This document shows, piece by piece, positions 49,915 to 60,043 of a stretch of DNA of 64,000 nt. The notes beneath the pieces were generated by a model that saw nothing but the letters and a program-made list of their open reading frames with translations, was not told the DNA's origin and did not search any database. How positions within the stretch are numbered: position 1 is the first letter of the stretch; each line of letters begins with the position of its first letter. This stretch comes from an uncultured Porphyromonadaceae bacterium (GTDB lineage: Bacteria > Bacteroidota > Bacteroidia > Bacteroidales > Muribaculaceae). The stretch lies in the NCBI GenBank assembly GCA_947177635.1, contig CAMWVQ010000001.1, positions 80,640-144,639 on the forward strand. The letters are read 5' to 3'. The translations under genes were made by a program, and so were the position numbers.

Positions 49915-51411
49915 TCATTTTCCTGAGATAACATGCCGGAAATCCGCCTCAAGCGGCATCCCTGCCTCGAAATCCCACAATGTCAGGCTGCGCAGCTGAT
50001 AGTAATAATACCAGTAAAGGTAAAGCTCGTTGAGATACTTCAGCTTCGCCGAGTCTTTGTTTTCCTGGGAATTGTTGAGGTCAAGAGCCGACAGGCGCCC
50101 TATGATGAAAGTCTCGACCGAACTGTCATAGCGCTTGGTGGCAATCTCGTCAGCCCGCAACGCCATTCCCAGCTGCGACTGCTGATTGTTGAACCGCTCC
50201 ACCAGCACGAAAAGATTCTGGCAGAAGTCAGACCTCTCTTTCCTCAGCGTGCTCTCGGTGAGCATCCGGCGGGAGCGGGCAGTCTCCACATTCCCTTTCC
50301 GTTTTCCCCAGTCGAGAATCGGGATAGACACCCCGACCTCTATGACCTGATTGTCACGCAGATTGCGGTAAGTGCCGCTCAGGTTGCTGTCGGTGCCGGT
50401 GAAACCGACCTGGGCGAAGAGATTGACCTGACGCAGCTCCCCCTTTGCCTTGGCCACCTCATAATCAGCCTCAAGCTGCCTGCGCCTTATGTTCAGCGCA
50501 AGCGGATTGTTGGCCAACGCAAGCTCAAGCGCGCGGTCATACTCGACAGCCGCGGCCCCGCCGTTGTCGGGAGTAACCGGAACAAGCTCCTCTGTTTCCG
50601 GCAGGTCGAGAAACGACCTCAACTGAAACATCGCGCTCTTCACCTCACTCTCACCCTCCATGTATTCCGACCGTGATGTTATGAGGTTCAGCTCAATCTG
50701 CAACAGGTCATTGCCGCTTATACGCCCCATCTCGCGCTGCACCTTGGCGGCATCATACATCTTCTCGGCATTGGCCACATTCTGGGCCGCGTTGGCCAAT
50801 GTCTCACGGGCGGTCAGCAGTGTGAAGAAATACCGGATTGCGGTCAGGGCCACCTCCTCGGTGGCCATTATGTATGTGGCCTTCGCCTCGCGGTAACGCA
50901 CCGGTTCTATCCGGCGGTCCCACTTGACATCATTGACCCCGAAAAGCGGCTGGTTCAACTTCAAGGCCACCGGCACCGACATATACAGGTTGCCCGTCTC
51001 ACCCGACAGCTGCCGGATGAAATCAAGCGACGAGGTCAGCGACAAAGTGCCGCCGGTGAGCCACACCCTCTGCTCCACATTCAGGCTACCCTGCAGCTGC
51101 AGGTTGTCGTCACGCAGGAATGTGTAGGAACCATCGGAATTCTGCCACGGGTTGTAACGCTTGTTGTAAGAGGGGATGGTGCCCGAGAAAGTGACCTCCG
51201 GCAACAGCTTGGCGCGGTAAGTGCGGTATTCCCAATAGGCCGATCTCAGGGAGTTTGCCGCCACCTCGGCGTCGACGCTCCTCTCGCGGGCCAAAGCTAT
51301 CGTTTCGGCGAGGGTGATGGGCCTCTCGCCATAAACTCCCGCAGTAGCGAGCAACCCCGCCAGAAACAACACGACAATCCGGGGCGACACATATGTAAGT
51401 TTTCTTGTCAT
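49915..51411 (-). CDS. TolC family outer membrane efflux protein
   Basis: Signal peptide, ITLAETIALARERSVDAEVAANSLRSAYWEYRTYRAKLLPEVTFSGTIPSYN. Confidence 0.88.
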   Translation of the reverse strand: MTRKLTYVSPRIVVLFLAGLLATAGVYGERPITLAETIALARERSVDAEVAANSLRSAYWEYRTYRAKLLPEVTFSGTIPSYNKRYNPWQNSDGSYTFLRDDNLQLQGSLNVEQRVWLTGGTLSLTSSLDFIRQLSGETGNLYMSVPVALKLNQPLFGVNDVKWDRRIEPVRYREAKATYIMATEEVALTAIRYFFTLLTARETLANAAQNVANAEKMYDAAKVQREMGRISGNDLLQIELNLITSRSEYMEGESEVKSAMFQLRSFLDLPETEELVPVTPDNGGAAAVEYDRALELALANNPLALNIRRRQLEADYEVAKAKGELRQVNLFAQVGFTGTDSNLSGTYRNLRDNQVIEVGVSIPILDWGKRKGNVETARSRRMLTESTLRKERSDFCQNLFVLVERFNNQQSQLGMALRADEIATKRYDSSVETFIIGRLSALDLNNSQENKDSAKLKYLNELYLYWYYYYQLRSLTLWDFEAGMPLEADFRHVISGK

Positions 51412-51417
51412 AATCTC

Positions 51418-52746
51418 TTATTCCCTGCTTCTTATCGCGTCCACAATCTGAACACGGCTGACCGCCAACGCCGGAATCAGCGTCCCGACAATGACACAGA
51501 CCGCTATCAGCCCGTAGACAATCAATGACACAAACATAAAATGCTCTCCAAAACTACCGATCCAGTTGTCGACTACATTCTGCTCAAGGTTCACATCATC
51601 ACCGTAGGACAATCCGTTATGGAGGGCATATTGCCAGTAAACCAGAAAGCCGACGAGACACCCTACGGTCGACAGCAGCAGGTTTTCCGCCACCAGCATT
51701 CCTACAAGCGAACCGCGCGCGGCCCCGAAAGCCCTGCGGATACCCATTTCGGGGATACGTTTGCGGGTCTGCAGCCAGAATGTGCCGATTACACCGAGAA
51801 TCAGATTTATCAGGAAAAATCCCGCAAGGACATATGACAGACGCAACTGACCTATAGCCCCATACAGTCCGGCAGTCCGTTCTATCAGTTCGTCATAAGT
51901 CCTGACTGTCCGAATATGATAGTTTCCGGCCTTCAGCTCCTTCCGCGCCCAGGTGGTGATTTCATCCTTGAGTTCCCTGATGTCCTTCCCCTCACGCGCC
52001 CTGGCAATGAGATAGAAACTGGTGCTTCCCCCCTCTTTGAGCCAAGCGTCATCACTTGTGCGGAAAATCTGTGTGTATGACCTGGAAACCGGCACATGGC
52101 GCACATCGCCGACCACACCGACCACTGTCGAGAACACAGTGTCGCCGGTGGCCTGGTTTATTCCCTCCATCAGACGTTTCCCCATCGGATTCTCTCCGGG
52201 CCAATACAGGTCAGCAAACGCTTTTGTGACAACCGCCTCCTGCCACATTGGCACATAACGGTCAGAAAGCTCCTCGACCGTCGGGGATTCCTCCACAGAC
52301 TCTATGCCGTAGGTCTGGAAAAAGTCAGTACCCTTGAAATAGTAAAACTCGAACGACCTCTTTCTGATGGTATCTGCGGCAAGATTTCCCGTCCCCGGGC
52401 AAACCACTGTGCGTGTGCCTCCTCCAATCATCGAATTATTAAGGTTTATGGTCACAAAGCTGATATCGGGATGATTGCGCAGCTTCATCATCAGATTGCA
52501 TATGTCGGCATATCTTCTTTCCGGAGTGACGGCTGTGGAATCATAAGATGGGGCTGTCTTTGGATATGAAACGACATCCACCACCAGCATATGGTCATTG
52601 TCATAACCGGTAGGCATATTCAGGTCTGACAGACCGACAGCCACCGGGTCGATGATGACCCAGGATATAATCGCAACCAACACCAGCTCGATGAAAATCC
52701 AGGCATTAGTGCGCCTGTGGTTCCAGATATTTTTTAGAATCGTCAT
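51418..52746 (-). CDS. MacB/FtsX-type ABC transporter permease
   Basis: RKRIPEMGIRRAFGAARGSLVGMLVAENLLL; C-terminal TMs. Confidence 0.85.
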   Translation of the reverse strand: MTILKNIWNHRRTNAWIFIELVLVAIISWVIIDPVAVGLSDLNMPTGYDNDHMLVVDVVSYPKTAPSYDSTAVTPERRYADICNLMMKLRNHPDISFVTINLNNSMIGGGTRTVVCPGTGNLAADTIRKRSFEFYYFKGTDFFQTYGIESVEESPTVEELSDRYVPMWQEAVVTKAFADLYWPGENPMGKRLMEGINQATGDTVFSTVVGVVGDVRHVPVSRSYTQIFRTSDDAWLKEGGSTSFYLIARAREGKDIRELKDEITTWARKELKAGNYHIRTVRTYDELIERTAGLYGAIGQLRLSYVLAGFFLINLILGVIGTFWLQTRKRIPEMGIRRAFGAARGSLVGMLVAENLLLSTVGCLVGFLVYWQYALHNGLSYGDDVNLEQNVVDNWIGSFGEHFMFVSLIVYGLIAVCVIVGTLIPALAVSRVQIVDAIRSRE

Positions 52747-52763
52747 AGTCGCGTTAATTTTGT

Positions 52764-54044
52764 TTATTCAATGTTTGATATGACAGGTTTGCGCAATGAG
52801 AACCATGCAGGAACCAAAGCCGAAAGTATGTTGAGAACCACACACAGCAGGAACGCCACGATAAAAATTGCCGGGGCATAGAGGATTTCGGGGGTGAGGT
52901 TGAAGGAAACCACTTCGTTGGAATTATTACTGTCAAGGAGTGTCAGCAACTGCCCGGAGGAAGATAGGACGCAGAGCCATACGATGACAAGCCCCAATAC
53001 GCCTCCGGAAATTGTCAGAACCAAGTTTTCCCACAGCACCTGTTTCAGAAGCTGAAAACGGGTTCCACCAAACGAGCGACGTATCCCTATCTCGGATGAA
53101 CGCATATCCATACGGCTCGAAATCAGACCGCTCAGGTTAAGGGCAGGAATCAGCAGCAACACCAACAGAATCAGCAGATTCTTTTTCACCACCGACCGGA
53201 TAGGCACAAACTCCTCTTGGTATATACCTGAGTTGAACACATTCACAATATGGGAACGAGGCAAATCAAGGAAACCCACTTCATAATCCGGATTCGAGCT
53301 GTTGAATTTACGGGCTATCTCATCAACCTCCTCTTTCAAGGCTTTGCCGTCGTCGGAGACAAAAGTCACGGAAACCCCTCCCACAAACGGGCGCCACTCC
53401 TCGTCGTACTCCTCATCAGTCGTTAGCGGCAGAATCACCTGGGCGTATGAGTCCGGCAGAAGCTGACTGCCCTCCCTGAAAACCCCGCATACGCGGTATT
53501 CCTGATAGTTGAGGCTGAATGTGCGCCCGACGATGCCGGTATCTGTACCGAATATATCCATTGCCAGCCGGTCGGAGATTGCTCCGGTAAGCACACCTCC
53601 TTCGAATTCCTCCGCAGTGAATGGTCTGCCTTCCAGAAAGTCATATTCATACAGCTTGAAAAATTCCGGGTCTGTCAACTTCAAGTCGACCTCGATTTCC
53701 CGGTCATCTCCTGGCAGCTGGACATAATCATCCCATCCGGAGGTTTCCGCACTGACAATTGACGCGCTTTTCAACTTCCGCAAGTGATCCCTCACAAGAG
53801 GATAGCTGGGATTGCTGACATTCTTGCGGGGGCTCCCCTTCTCTCCATTCTCGATATACCTGAGATAATATGTCTTCATACGATTGAATTCAGGGTATAT
53901 CGGCGCGACCTTGACATAGTAGATGAGGGCGAACAATGTAGTGGTGGCGATGGCCAAAGCTGTCCCGCAGATATATATCGCGGAAAACAGCTTGTTGGCC
54001 AGCATCATGCGCCACGCTTGTTTTACATAAAAAGATAGTCTCAT
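52764..54044 (-). CDS. MacB/FtsX-type ABC transporter permease
   Basis: LFSAIYICGTALAIATTTLFALIYYVKVAPIYPE; MDMRSSEIGIRRSFGGTRFQLLKQVLWENLVLT; ATG 54044 preferred. Confidence 0.85.
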   Translation of the reverse strand: MRLSFYVKQAWRMMLANKLFSAIYICGTALAIATTTLFALIYYVKVAPIYPEFNRMKTYYLRYIENGEKGSPRKNVSNPSYPLVRDHLRKLKSASIVSAETSGWDDYVQLPGDDREIEVDLKLTDPEFFKLYEYDFLEGRPFTAEEFEGGVLTGAISDRLAMDIFGTDTGIVGRTFSLNYQEYRVCGVFREGSQLLPDSYAQVILPLTTDEEYDEEWRPFVGGVSVTFVSDDGKALKEEVDEIARKFNSSNPDYEVGFLDLPRSHIVNVFNSGIYQEEFVPIRSVVKKNLLILLVLLLIPALNLSGLISSRMDMRSSEIGIRRSFGGTRFQLLKQVLWENLVLTISGGVLGLVIVWLCVLSSSGQLLTLLDSNNSNEVVSFNLTPEILYAPAIFIVAFLLCVVLNILSALVPAWFSLRKPVISNIE

Positions 54045-54097
54045 AATTATGGCGGGGAGAGTTTTGTTTGGACGAATGGGAAAAGGGGGGAAGGAAA

Positions 54098-54766
54098 TCA
54101 CAATACCAGGTGGCCGTCGAAGAGATGGATGACACGGTCGGTGTCTCTGGCCTGGGCTTCGTTGTGGGTCACCATTATTATGGTCTTACCTTCCCGGTTG
54201 AGTCCGTGGAGAAGCTGCATCACCTCCTCGCTCATCTTTGAGTCGAGGTTGCCGGTAGGTTCGTCGGCCAGGATTATGGATGGATTCCCCACTATCGCAC
54301 GGGCGATGGCCACACGCTGGGCCTGGCCGCCTGACAGCTGGGAGGGGAAATGGGTGGTGCGGTGTGAAAGCCCTACCTTTTCGAGGGCCTCGCGGGCAAG
54401 TTTCCGGCGGTCTCCGGCCCCCTTGCGGTAGGTCAGGGGCACCATCACGTTGTCAATCACGTTGAGCGTCGGTATCAGATGGAAGCTCTGGAAGACGAAG
54501 CCGAGATTCTCGTTGCGGAACCGGGCCATTTCTTTGTCGCGCAGCCCTACAAGCTGTTTCCCGAAAAGTTTTATCTCCCCTCCCGAGGGACGGTCGAGCA
54601 GCCCGATGATGTTGAGCAGGGTTGACTTGCCGCAGCCTGAGGGGCCCATTATCGAGAGGAATTCACCTTTGTTGACTTCAAGATTGATTCCTTCGAGAGC
54701 CTGGGTCTCGATGGTCTTGGTTGTGTAGACTTTGCTGATGTCTGTGAGTTTGATGACAGTTTCCAT
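54098..54766 (-). CDS. MacB/LolD-type ABC transporter ATP-binding protein
   Basis: GPSGCGKSTLLNIIGLLDRPSGGEI, LSGGQAQRVAIARAIVGNPSIILADEPTGNLDS. Confidence 0.95.
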   Translation of the reverse strand: METVIKLTDISKVYTTKTIETQALEGINLEVNKGEFLSIMGPSGCGKSTLLNIIGLLDRPSGGEIKLFGKQLVGLRDKEMARFRNENLGFVFQSFHLIPTLNVIDNVMVPLTYRKGAGDRRKLAREALEKVGLSHRTTHFPSQLSGGQAQRVAIARAIVGNPSIILADEPTGNLDSKMSEEVMQLLHGLNREGKTIIMVTHNEAQARDTDRVIHLFDGHLVL

Positions 54767-54814
54767 ATGCTGAGATGTTTTGTTTTTATCGTTGTTGTCA
54801 AAAGTTTAGGTTTT

Positions 54815-56137
54815 TCACTCCTTACTGCGGAGGGTGTCGACTATGTCAACGCGGCTGACACTCGTCGCCGGAATCAATGTCCCGACAACCACGCAGAGTA
54901 TTATCAGCAGGTAGACGATGGCAGAGACTATGGCGAAATGCTGGCCGAAATGTGTGATCCAGTTGTCTATGACATTCATCGCGCCGTTGTTGACATACCC
55001 CTCCTCAAGGCCGTTGCGCAGGGCATACTGCCAGTAAAGGAGGAAGCCGCATAGACAGGCGGCCGTGGCCAGCAGGAAGTTCTCCCCAACCATCATCCCT
55101 ACGATGCCGCGCCGGGCAGCCCCGAACGCCCGGCGTATCCCCATCTCCGTGATGCGTTTCCGGGTCTGGAGCCAGAAGGTGCCGACGACGCCGAGTATCA
55201 GGTTGACGAGGAAGAATCCGGCAAGTATGTAGCGGAGTCTGATCTGATTGGGTATTCCAAGCGACCTGTCGGTGTCTTCAAGGAAATCATTGTAGGTGTC
55301 GATAGTGCGGAGATAGAAGTTGCCTGTGACAAGTTCCCGGCTCCCCCACTGGGAGAGTTCCTCGGCCTGCGCCTTGATGTTGGCGGGATTTTTCAGCCTT
55401 ATGACAGCATTGAACGTGCGCTGGGGCTCATCGTCAAAAATGCCGTCGGCGCTGTAAAACATAGCGCAGTATGAGCGATAAGGCAGCTGGTGGCGGATTC
55501 CTTCGACCACACCGACCACGGTCTTATACTTCTCCTCTCCATCCTGCCTGGAGTTGTAGACGAATTTCTTACCGACCGCGTTCTCCCCGGGCCAGTACAG
55601 CTCACCCATCTCGCGGGTGATGATGACCTTATCAGGCCCCTTAGCCTCCATATCAGACAGCTCCTCGGCCGAGGGTGAGCCTTCGGCGGATTTGATTCCG
55701 AGGGTCTGGAAGAAGTCTGTCCCACGGTGGTAATAAAAGACATTCGTCATATTGACAACCGTGTCTACCGCATCATTGCCACTTCTCGGACAATCGAAGG
55801 AGACCGACATATTTCCCGGCAGCCCGAATCCTTTGTCTATTGTGACAGCTTCCACCAGGGGATGGTTACGGAGCTTCATCAAGACGGTCTCGACATCGGC
55901 GGCATTCACCGACAGGGTGTCACGCGCGCCATCATACCCGGGTGCTTCCGGGTCGAGATGGGCGATGCCGGCTATCAGGAGGCGGTCGTTGTCATATCCG
56001 GTGGGGAGCATCGAGTCTGACACGGCCACCGCCACCGGGTCGGTGATTATCCAGGTCACGATGGATATTATGACCAGTTCGATGAATATCCAGACGTTGG
56101 CACGTCTGTTGTTCCATAGGTTCTTAATTCTTGACAT
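54815..56137 (-). CDS. MacB/FtsX-type ABC transporter permease (paralogue of 51418-52746)
   Basis: NNRRANVWIFIELVIISIVTWIITDPVAVAVSDSMLPTGYDNDRLL parallels NHRRTNAWIFIELVLVAIISWVIIDPVAVGLSDLNMPTGYDNDHML. Confidence 0.87.
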   Translation of the reverse strand: MSRIKNLWNNRRANVWIFIELVIISIVTWIITDPVAVAVSDSMLPTGYDNDRLLIAGIAHLDPEAPGYDGARDTLSVNAADVETVLMKLRNHPLVEAVTIDKGFGLPGNMSVSFDCPRSGNDAVDTVVNMTNVFYYHRGTDFFQTLGIKSAEGSPSAEELSDMEAKGPDKVIITREMGELYWPGENAVGKKFVYNSRQDGEEKYKTVVGVVEGIRHQLPYRSYCAMFYSADGIFDDEPQRTFNAVIRLKNPANIKAQAEELSQWGSRELVTGNFYLRTIDTYNDFLEDTDRSLGIPNQIRLRYILAGFFLVNLILGVVGTFWLQTRKRITEMGIRRAFGAARRGIVGMMVGENFLLATAACLCGFLLYWQYALRNGLEEGYVNNGAMNVIDNWITHFGQHFAIVSAIVYLLIILCVVVGTLIPATSVSRVDIVDTLRSKE

Positions 56138-56150
56138 TGCGGGGAAGGGT

Positions 56151-57434
56151 TTATTTGAGACAGTTGGTGATCTGTTTGCGGATTGAGAACCACGCGGGGA
56201 TGAGGGCTGAGAAAAGGTTGAGAATCACACACAGCAGGAAGGCTGTGGCGAACACCGCCGGGGCGAAAAGTATGCCTGAGGTCAGAGCCGAGGATGTGGC
56301 AACCGAGTCGACCTCCTCATTCATTATAGTCAGCAGCGAGCCGGAGGTGGCCCAAAGGCTGAACCAGACAATCAAAAGGCCCACGAAACCTCCCGCGAGG
56401 GTGAGGAACAGGTTTTCCCACAACACCTGGCCGAGGAGCCTCGGTCTGGTAGCCCCGAAGGAACGCCTGACTCCAAGTTCGGAGGAACGCATGTCCATAC
56501 GGCTTGAGATAAGGCCGCTCAGGTTGAGCGCGGGTACGAGCAGCAAGACAAGCAACACAAGCAGGTTCTGGCGCAGGATGCTCTTCCAGGTCACTGTGTC
56601 TTCTACCCTGTCGGGGTTTATCGCCCAGGCCAGGTGAGGTTTCGGGAAATCGAAGAAGTCGACCTCCTCATCGGTCTGCGAGCTGTTGTATTTACGGGCG
56701 ATTTCGTGTATCTCCTCACTCAGGGCGTCTCCGTCTGAGGCGGTAATCGTCACCACCATCGATCCGATGAATGTGGCGCGGTCATTGTTGTAGTTTCGGT
56801 CGGTGGTGTATGGCATGATTACTTCGGCGTATGAATCGGAAAGCAGCGAGCTCCCTGACTCGATTACCCCGACGATACGGAAATCACGGAAATTGATTTT
56901 CAGGGTCTTCCCCACTACTCCGGTCTCGCTCCCGAACATCCTGAGGGCGGTCTCTCCGGTGATAACGGCCACAGGTGTCCCGGCCGCCAGGTCATCTTCG
57001 GAGAATGGGCCTCCTTCGATGAAATGATAGGGGTAAATCTCAAAATACGCCGGGTCGGTCTTGCGGGTGGAAATCTTGATGTCCTGGAGGGTCTCGGGAT
57101 GCTGGGCGTAAATCTGCGGCATCCACTCGTCGTAAGTGGCAGACACATGTTCGGCACTTTTCAGTTTGTAGAGATGGTCTCTGACAAGGTCATAGCCCAG
57201 GCAGCTCTGCATCATGTGTCCGGTGCTGCGGATGGAGTTCTGCACACTGCGGAAATAATATGTCTCCATGCGGTTGGTCTCGGGATATATCGGCGCGATC
57301 TTGACATAATATATCACAGCGAAGAGGGTGGTCGTGGCTATCGCCAGGGCTGTCCCGCTTATGTATATCGCCGAGAAAAGCTTGTTGGCGAGCATCAGCC
57401 GCCAGGCTTGTCTGATGTGGGTAGTGATTGACAT
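56151..57434 (-). CDS. MacB/FtsX-type ABC transporter permease (paralogue of 52764-54044)
   Basis: QAWRLMLANKLFSAIYISGTALAIATTTLFAVIYYVKIAPIYPETNRMETYYFR parallels the 54044-start gene. Confidence 0.87.
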   Translation of the reverse strand: MSITTHIRQAWRLMLANKLFSAIYISGTALAIATTTLFAVIYYVKIAPIYPETNRMETYYFRSVQNSIRSTGHMMQSCLGYDLVRDHLYKLKSAEHVSATYDEWMPQIYAQHPETLQDIKISTRKTDPAYFEIYPYHFIEGGPFSEDDLAAGTPVAVITGETALRMFGSETGVVGKTLKINFRDFRIVGVIESGSSLLSDSYAEVIMPYTTDRNYNNDRATFIGSMVVTITASDGDALSEEIHEIARKYNSSQTDEEVDFFDFPKPHLAWAINPDRVEDTVTWKSILRQNLLVLLVLLLVPALNLSGLISSRMDMRSSELGVRRSFGATRPRLLGQVLWENLFLTLAGGFVGLLIVWFSLWATSGSLLTIMNEEVDSVATSSALTSGILFAPAVFATAFLLCVILNLFSALIPAWFSIRKQITNCLK

Positions 57435-57460
57435 TTCTGTGGTTATTGATTGGTTTTCGG

Positions 57461-58714
57461 TTATTTACGCAGGTTGATACGGCGGGAGTTGCCGAATGAG
57501 GCGGTCGAGGAGGCCACAACCTCATCGCCGGGTTGCATTCCGCTTACGACCTCTATGTAGTCGTAACCGGCGCTGCCGAGCTTCACACTGCGGCGTTCGA
57601 GGTAAGAGGCCCCCTTTGGCCTTACATACAGGGTGTAATTGTTCGGGCCGGTGTAAAACGACAGGTTCGGAATCCTGACCACCCCCTCTTTCACACCGTT
57701 GGAAATCTTTATGTCGGTCTTCACTCCGGGGCGCAACGATGGCAGGCTGTCATTGTCAAGGGTCACTTTGACCTCGATCATCCCGTTGACGGCCGTCGGG
57801 GCGACAGAGCTGACAAATCCTTCGGTATGGTTGCGGCCGAAAGAGATGTGGGTGCGGCTGCCTGCCCTAACCTCCTGGGCGGTGCTCTCGGTGATTGTCG
57901 CGTCAATCCGGTAATGTCCCAGGTCGGCGATGACGGCCACCTGCTGTCCCTGGCTGACGGTAGTGCCGAGGCGGTCTGAGATAGACGTCACCGTGGCGCG
58001 GCGCGGCGACCTGATTTCGGCGTCGGCCAGTATCCGGCTTGTCTGGGCGAGGTTGTTCTCTTTTATTGAAATCTCCAGCAGTTTGGCGTCACCCTCGGCC
58101 CTGAGCATCCGTTGTTCGTTGGCAAGCTGTTCGCGCAGCTGCTCAAGCTCGAGACGCTGGGTGCGCAAGGCGAACTCCGCCTCACGGACACGGTCGGTCG
58201 TTCCGCTTCCGATACTGTCGAGGTAACGCTCGTTGGCAAGCTCCACCTCCTGGCGGCGCAGCTTCATGTCGGCCACCTTTATCTGCATCTTCAGGTCTGA
58301 GAGGCGCGTCATATGCGAGGCCTGAAGTCTCTGGTATTCAAGACGCATCATCGCGAGCTCGTCGCGTTCGGCAGCCTCGCGGGTGGAGGCCTCCCCGAGA
58401 TCGAGTTTCAGCAACGGGGTACCGGCATCCACGATGTCGCCGCTATGGTGATACACCTCAAGGATGCGCGAGTTCACAGGCGACACTATCACCTCCTCGA
58501 AAGCTGCCACAATCGTGCCGTTTCCATTCACGGCGGCATCGATGTCTCCCCGGTCAGCAGCAGAAAGCCTGATGTCGGCGAGGTTGACGCTCTCCTCTGT
58601 CAGCGAGCCTATACCTATCACCGCCCCCGCCGCCAGCGCGACAGCCGCTCCCCCAAGGAGCCACCGCCGGCGCCGGCGCTGCTTCAGCTTCTGTTTCGGA
58701 ATTTCTCTATCCAT
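57461..58714 (-). CDS. HlyD/RND-type periplasmic adaptor
   Basis: N-terminal TM, coiled coil, VYHHSGDIVDAGTPLLKLD and AEIRSPRRATVTSISDRLGTTVSQGQQVAVIAD. Confidence 0.88.
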   Translation of the reverse strand: MDREIPKQKLKQRRRRRWLLGGAAVALAAGAVIGIGSLTEESVNLADIRLSAADRGDIDAAVNGNGTIVAAFEEVIVSPVNSRILEVYHHSGDIVDAGTPLLKLDLGEASTREAAERDELAMMRLEYQRLQASHMTRLSDLKMQIKVADMKLRRQEVELANERYLDSIGSGTTDRVREAEFALRTQRLELEQLREQLANEQRMLRAEGDAKLLEISIKENNLAQTSRILADAEIRSPRRATVTSISDRLGTTVSQGQQVAVIADLGHYRIDATITESTAQEVRAGSRTHISFGRNHTEGFVSSVAPTAVNGMIEVKVTLDNDSLPSLRPGVKTDIKISNGVKEGVVRIPNLSFYTGPNNYTLYVRPKGASYLERRSVKLGSAGYDYIEVVSGMQPGDEVVASSTASFGNSRRINLRK

Positions 58715-58771
58715 TTATGTTAATCTTTAGTGTATGATGGTCTGTTTTGTGATGACGCCATACGTTATCTG

Positions 58772-59929
58772 TCATAATGCCAGATATCGTTTGTCTGCTT
58801 TGTCGGCCCTGGTGATACGGAGGTTGCCCTGCTCCCCATTGCTGACACATATCTGGCTGTCCCAGCTTCCACGGGTGAACTTGAACTCAGCCGGCAGGGT
58901 CAGACTCAGGTCAATCACTTTGGTAGAACCGTCTATGGTTTGCATCTTTATCCCTTGCGGGTTCCAGTTGGCAAGGGCCTCCTGGTTGCCAGTTATATAT
59001 ATGTCACCATTCATATCGCTGCCTGAAAGCTCAATATGCACAGCCACCGGCTCCGAGCCGGAGTGAGAAGTTTCCGAACTACGGAATTTTGCATATTCAG
59101 CCAATGTTTGCGTCAACGCGGGCAGCACAGACTGGCTATGGTCATATTCCGGGAACTCGGAGACTCGGACGACCACTCCGGCAGGAAACTTCAAGGAGTC
59201 AGTGAAGGCCTTGACTTTCCGCCACGCGTTGCCCCATTGCTCCCCCCACATATTGGCCGCGTCGCCGACCTCGTCGGCCATTGTGAGGCAGATGAAACGG
59301 GAATCACCGTTTTTTGAGAAATCATAACTCAAAAATTCGTCGGCAAACCGATCGTTGTCCCAGGAAAAGTTTGGAGACATCGCTATGCAGTCGTCAAACA
59401 TTTCGTCACTCACCATTGCATCGATGATGAACGAGGCTCCCAGAGAATGCCCCACGGCAAGTGTGCGCCCTGTCGTGCGGTAATTGGAGTCAATCCAAGG
59501 CATCAACTCCCCACTGATGAATCTCTTGAATTCTGAGGAATTACCATAATAAATGTAATCCGAAGGAAGTTCCATTGACTGTGGCACAGGAAGGAAATCA
59601 TTGTTGCGGTTGTAATCCTCCTCCTGAGGAGACGCAATGCCGACCACAATATAGTTTCTCAGGTCATCGATTCCATATTGGGCAAAATAATGCATCAGGG
59701 ATGTCACAAGGTCGAAACGTTCTCTCCACTGGCTGTCAAACACATAAATGACATCATAATCGGTCTGGGTCATCTCGTCATATTGCACGGGAGTGTAGAT
59801 GAGAATATTGCGCGGATACCTTACCATATCCGATGTGAATTCTTTCTCAATTACACGGGCTGTCGGCTGGGCAAGCGAAGCCATGCACCCTGAAATAAGG
59901 CAGATGATGAATGGAACTATTTTTTTCAT
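58772..59929 (-). CDS. Secreted esterase (alpha/beta hydrolase) with C-terminal CBM20-like module
   Basis: Signal/lipobox-like ISGCMASLAQ; AVGHSLGASFI nucleophile elbow; C-terminal VHIELSGSDMNGDIYITGNQEALANWNPQGIKMQ...AEFKFTRGSWD. Confidence 0.7.
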   Translation of the reverse strand: MKKIVPFIICLISGCMASLAQPTARVIEKEFTSDMVRYPRNILIYTPVQYDEMTQTDYDVIYVFDSQWRERFDLVTSLMHYFAQYGIDDLRNYIVVGIASPQEEDYNRNNDFLPVPQSMELPSDYIYYGNSSEFKRFISGELMPWIDSNYRTTGRTLAVGHSLGASFIIDAMVSDEMFDDCIAMSPNFSWDNDRFADEFLSYDFSKNGDSRFICLTMADEVGDAANMWGEQWGNAWRKVKAFTDSLKFPAGVVVRVSEFPEYDHSQSVLPALTQTLAEYAKFRSSETSHSGSEPVAVHIELSGSDMNGDIYITGNQEALANWNPQGIKMQTIDGSTKVIDLSLTLPAEFKFTRGSWDSQICVSNGEQGNLRITRADKADKRYLAL

Positions 59930-59981
59930 ATTTATTGATTGTTTTGTTTAATCCGGACAATGCCCGGGCTGCATAATATGT

Positions 59982-59997
59982 TTCAAACACCGTGCCA
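59982..59997 (-). promoter_or_regulatory. Candidate sigma-54 promoter (TGGCACGGTGTTTGAA)
   Basis: Matches TGGCACG-N4-TTGC-W except C-to-A in the -12 GC; about 53 nt upstream of the esterase start. Confidence 0.5.
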
Positions 59998-60043
59998 AAA
60001 CACTCAATACACTATTAATCACAGAGTTACCACTCAGGCAACG

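Noticed and set aside
58715-58771. Second sigma-54 promoter directly upstream of hlyD
   Set aside because: Minus-strand TGGC words are present but none has a TTGC-like -12 at the right spacing.
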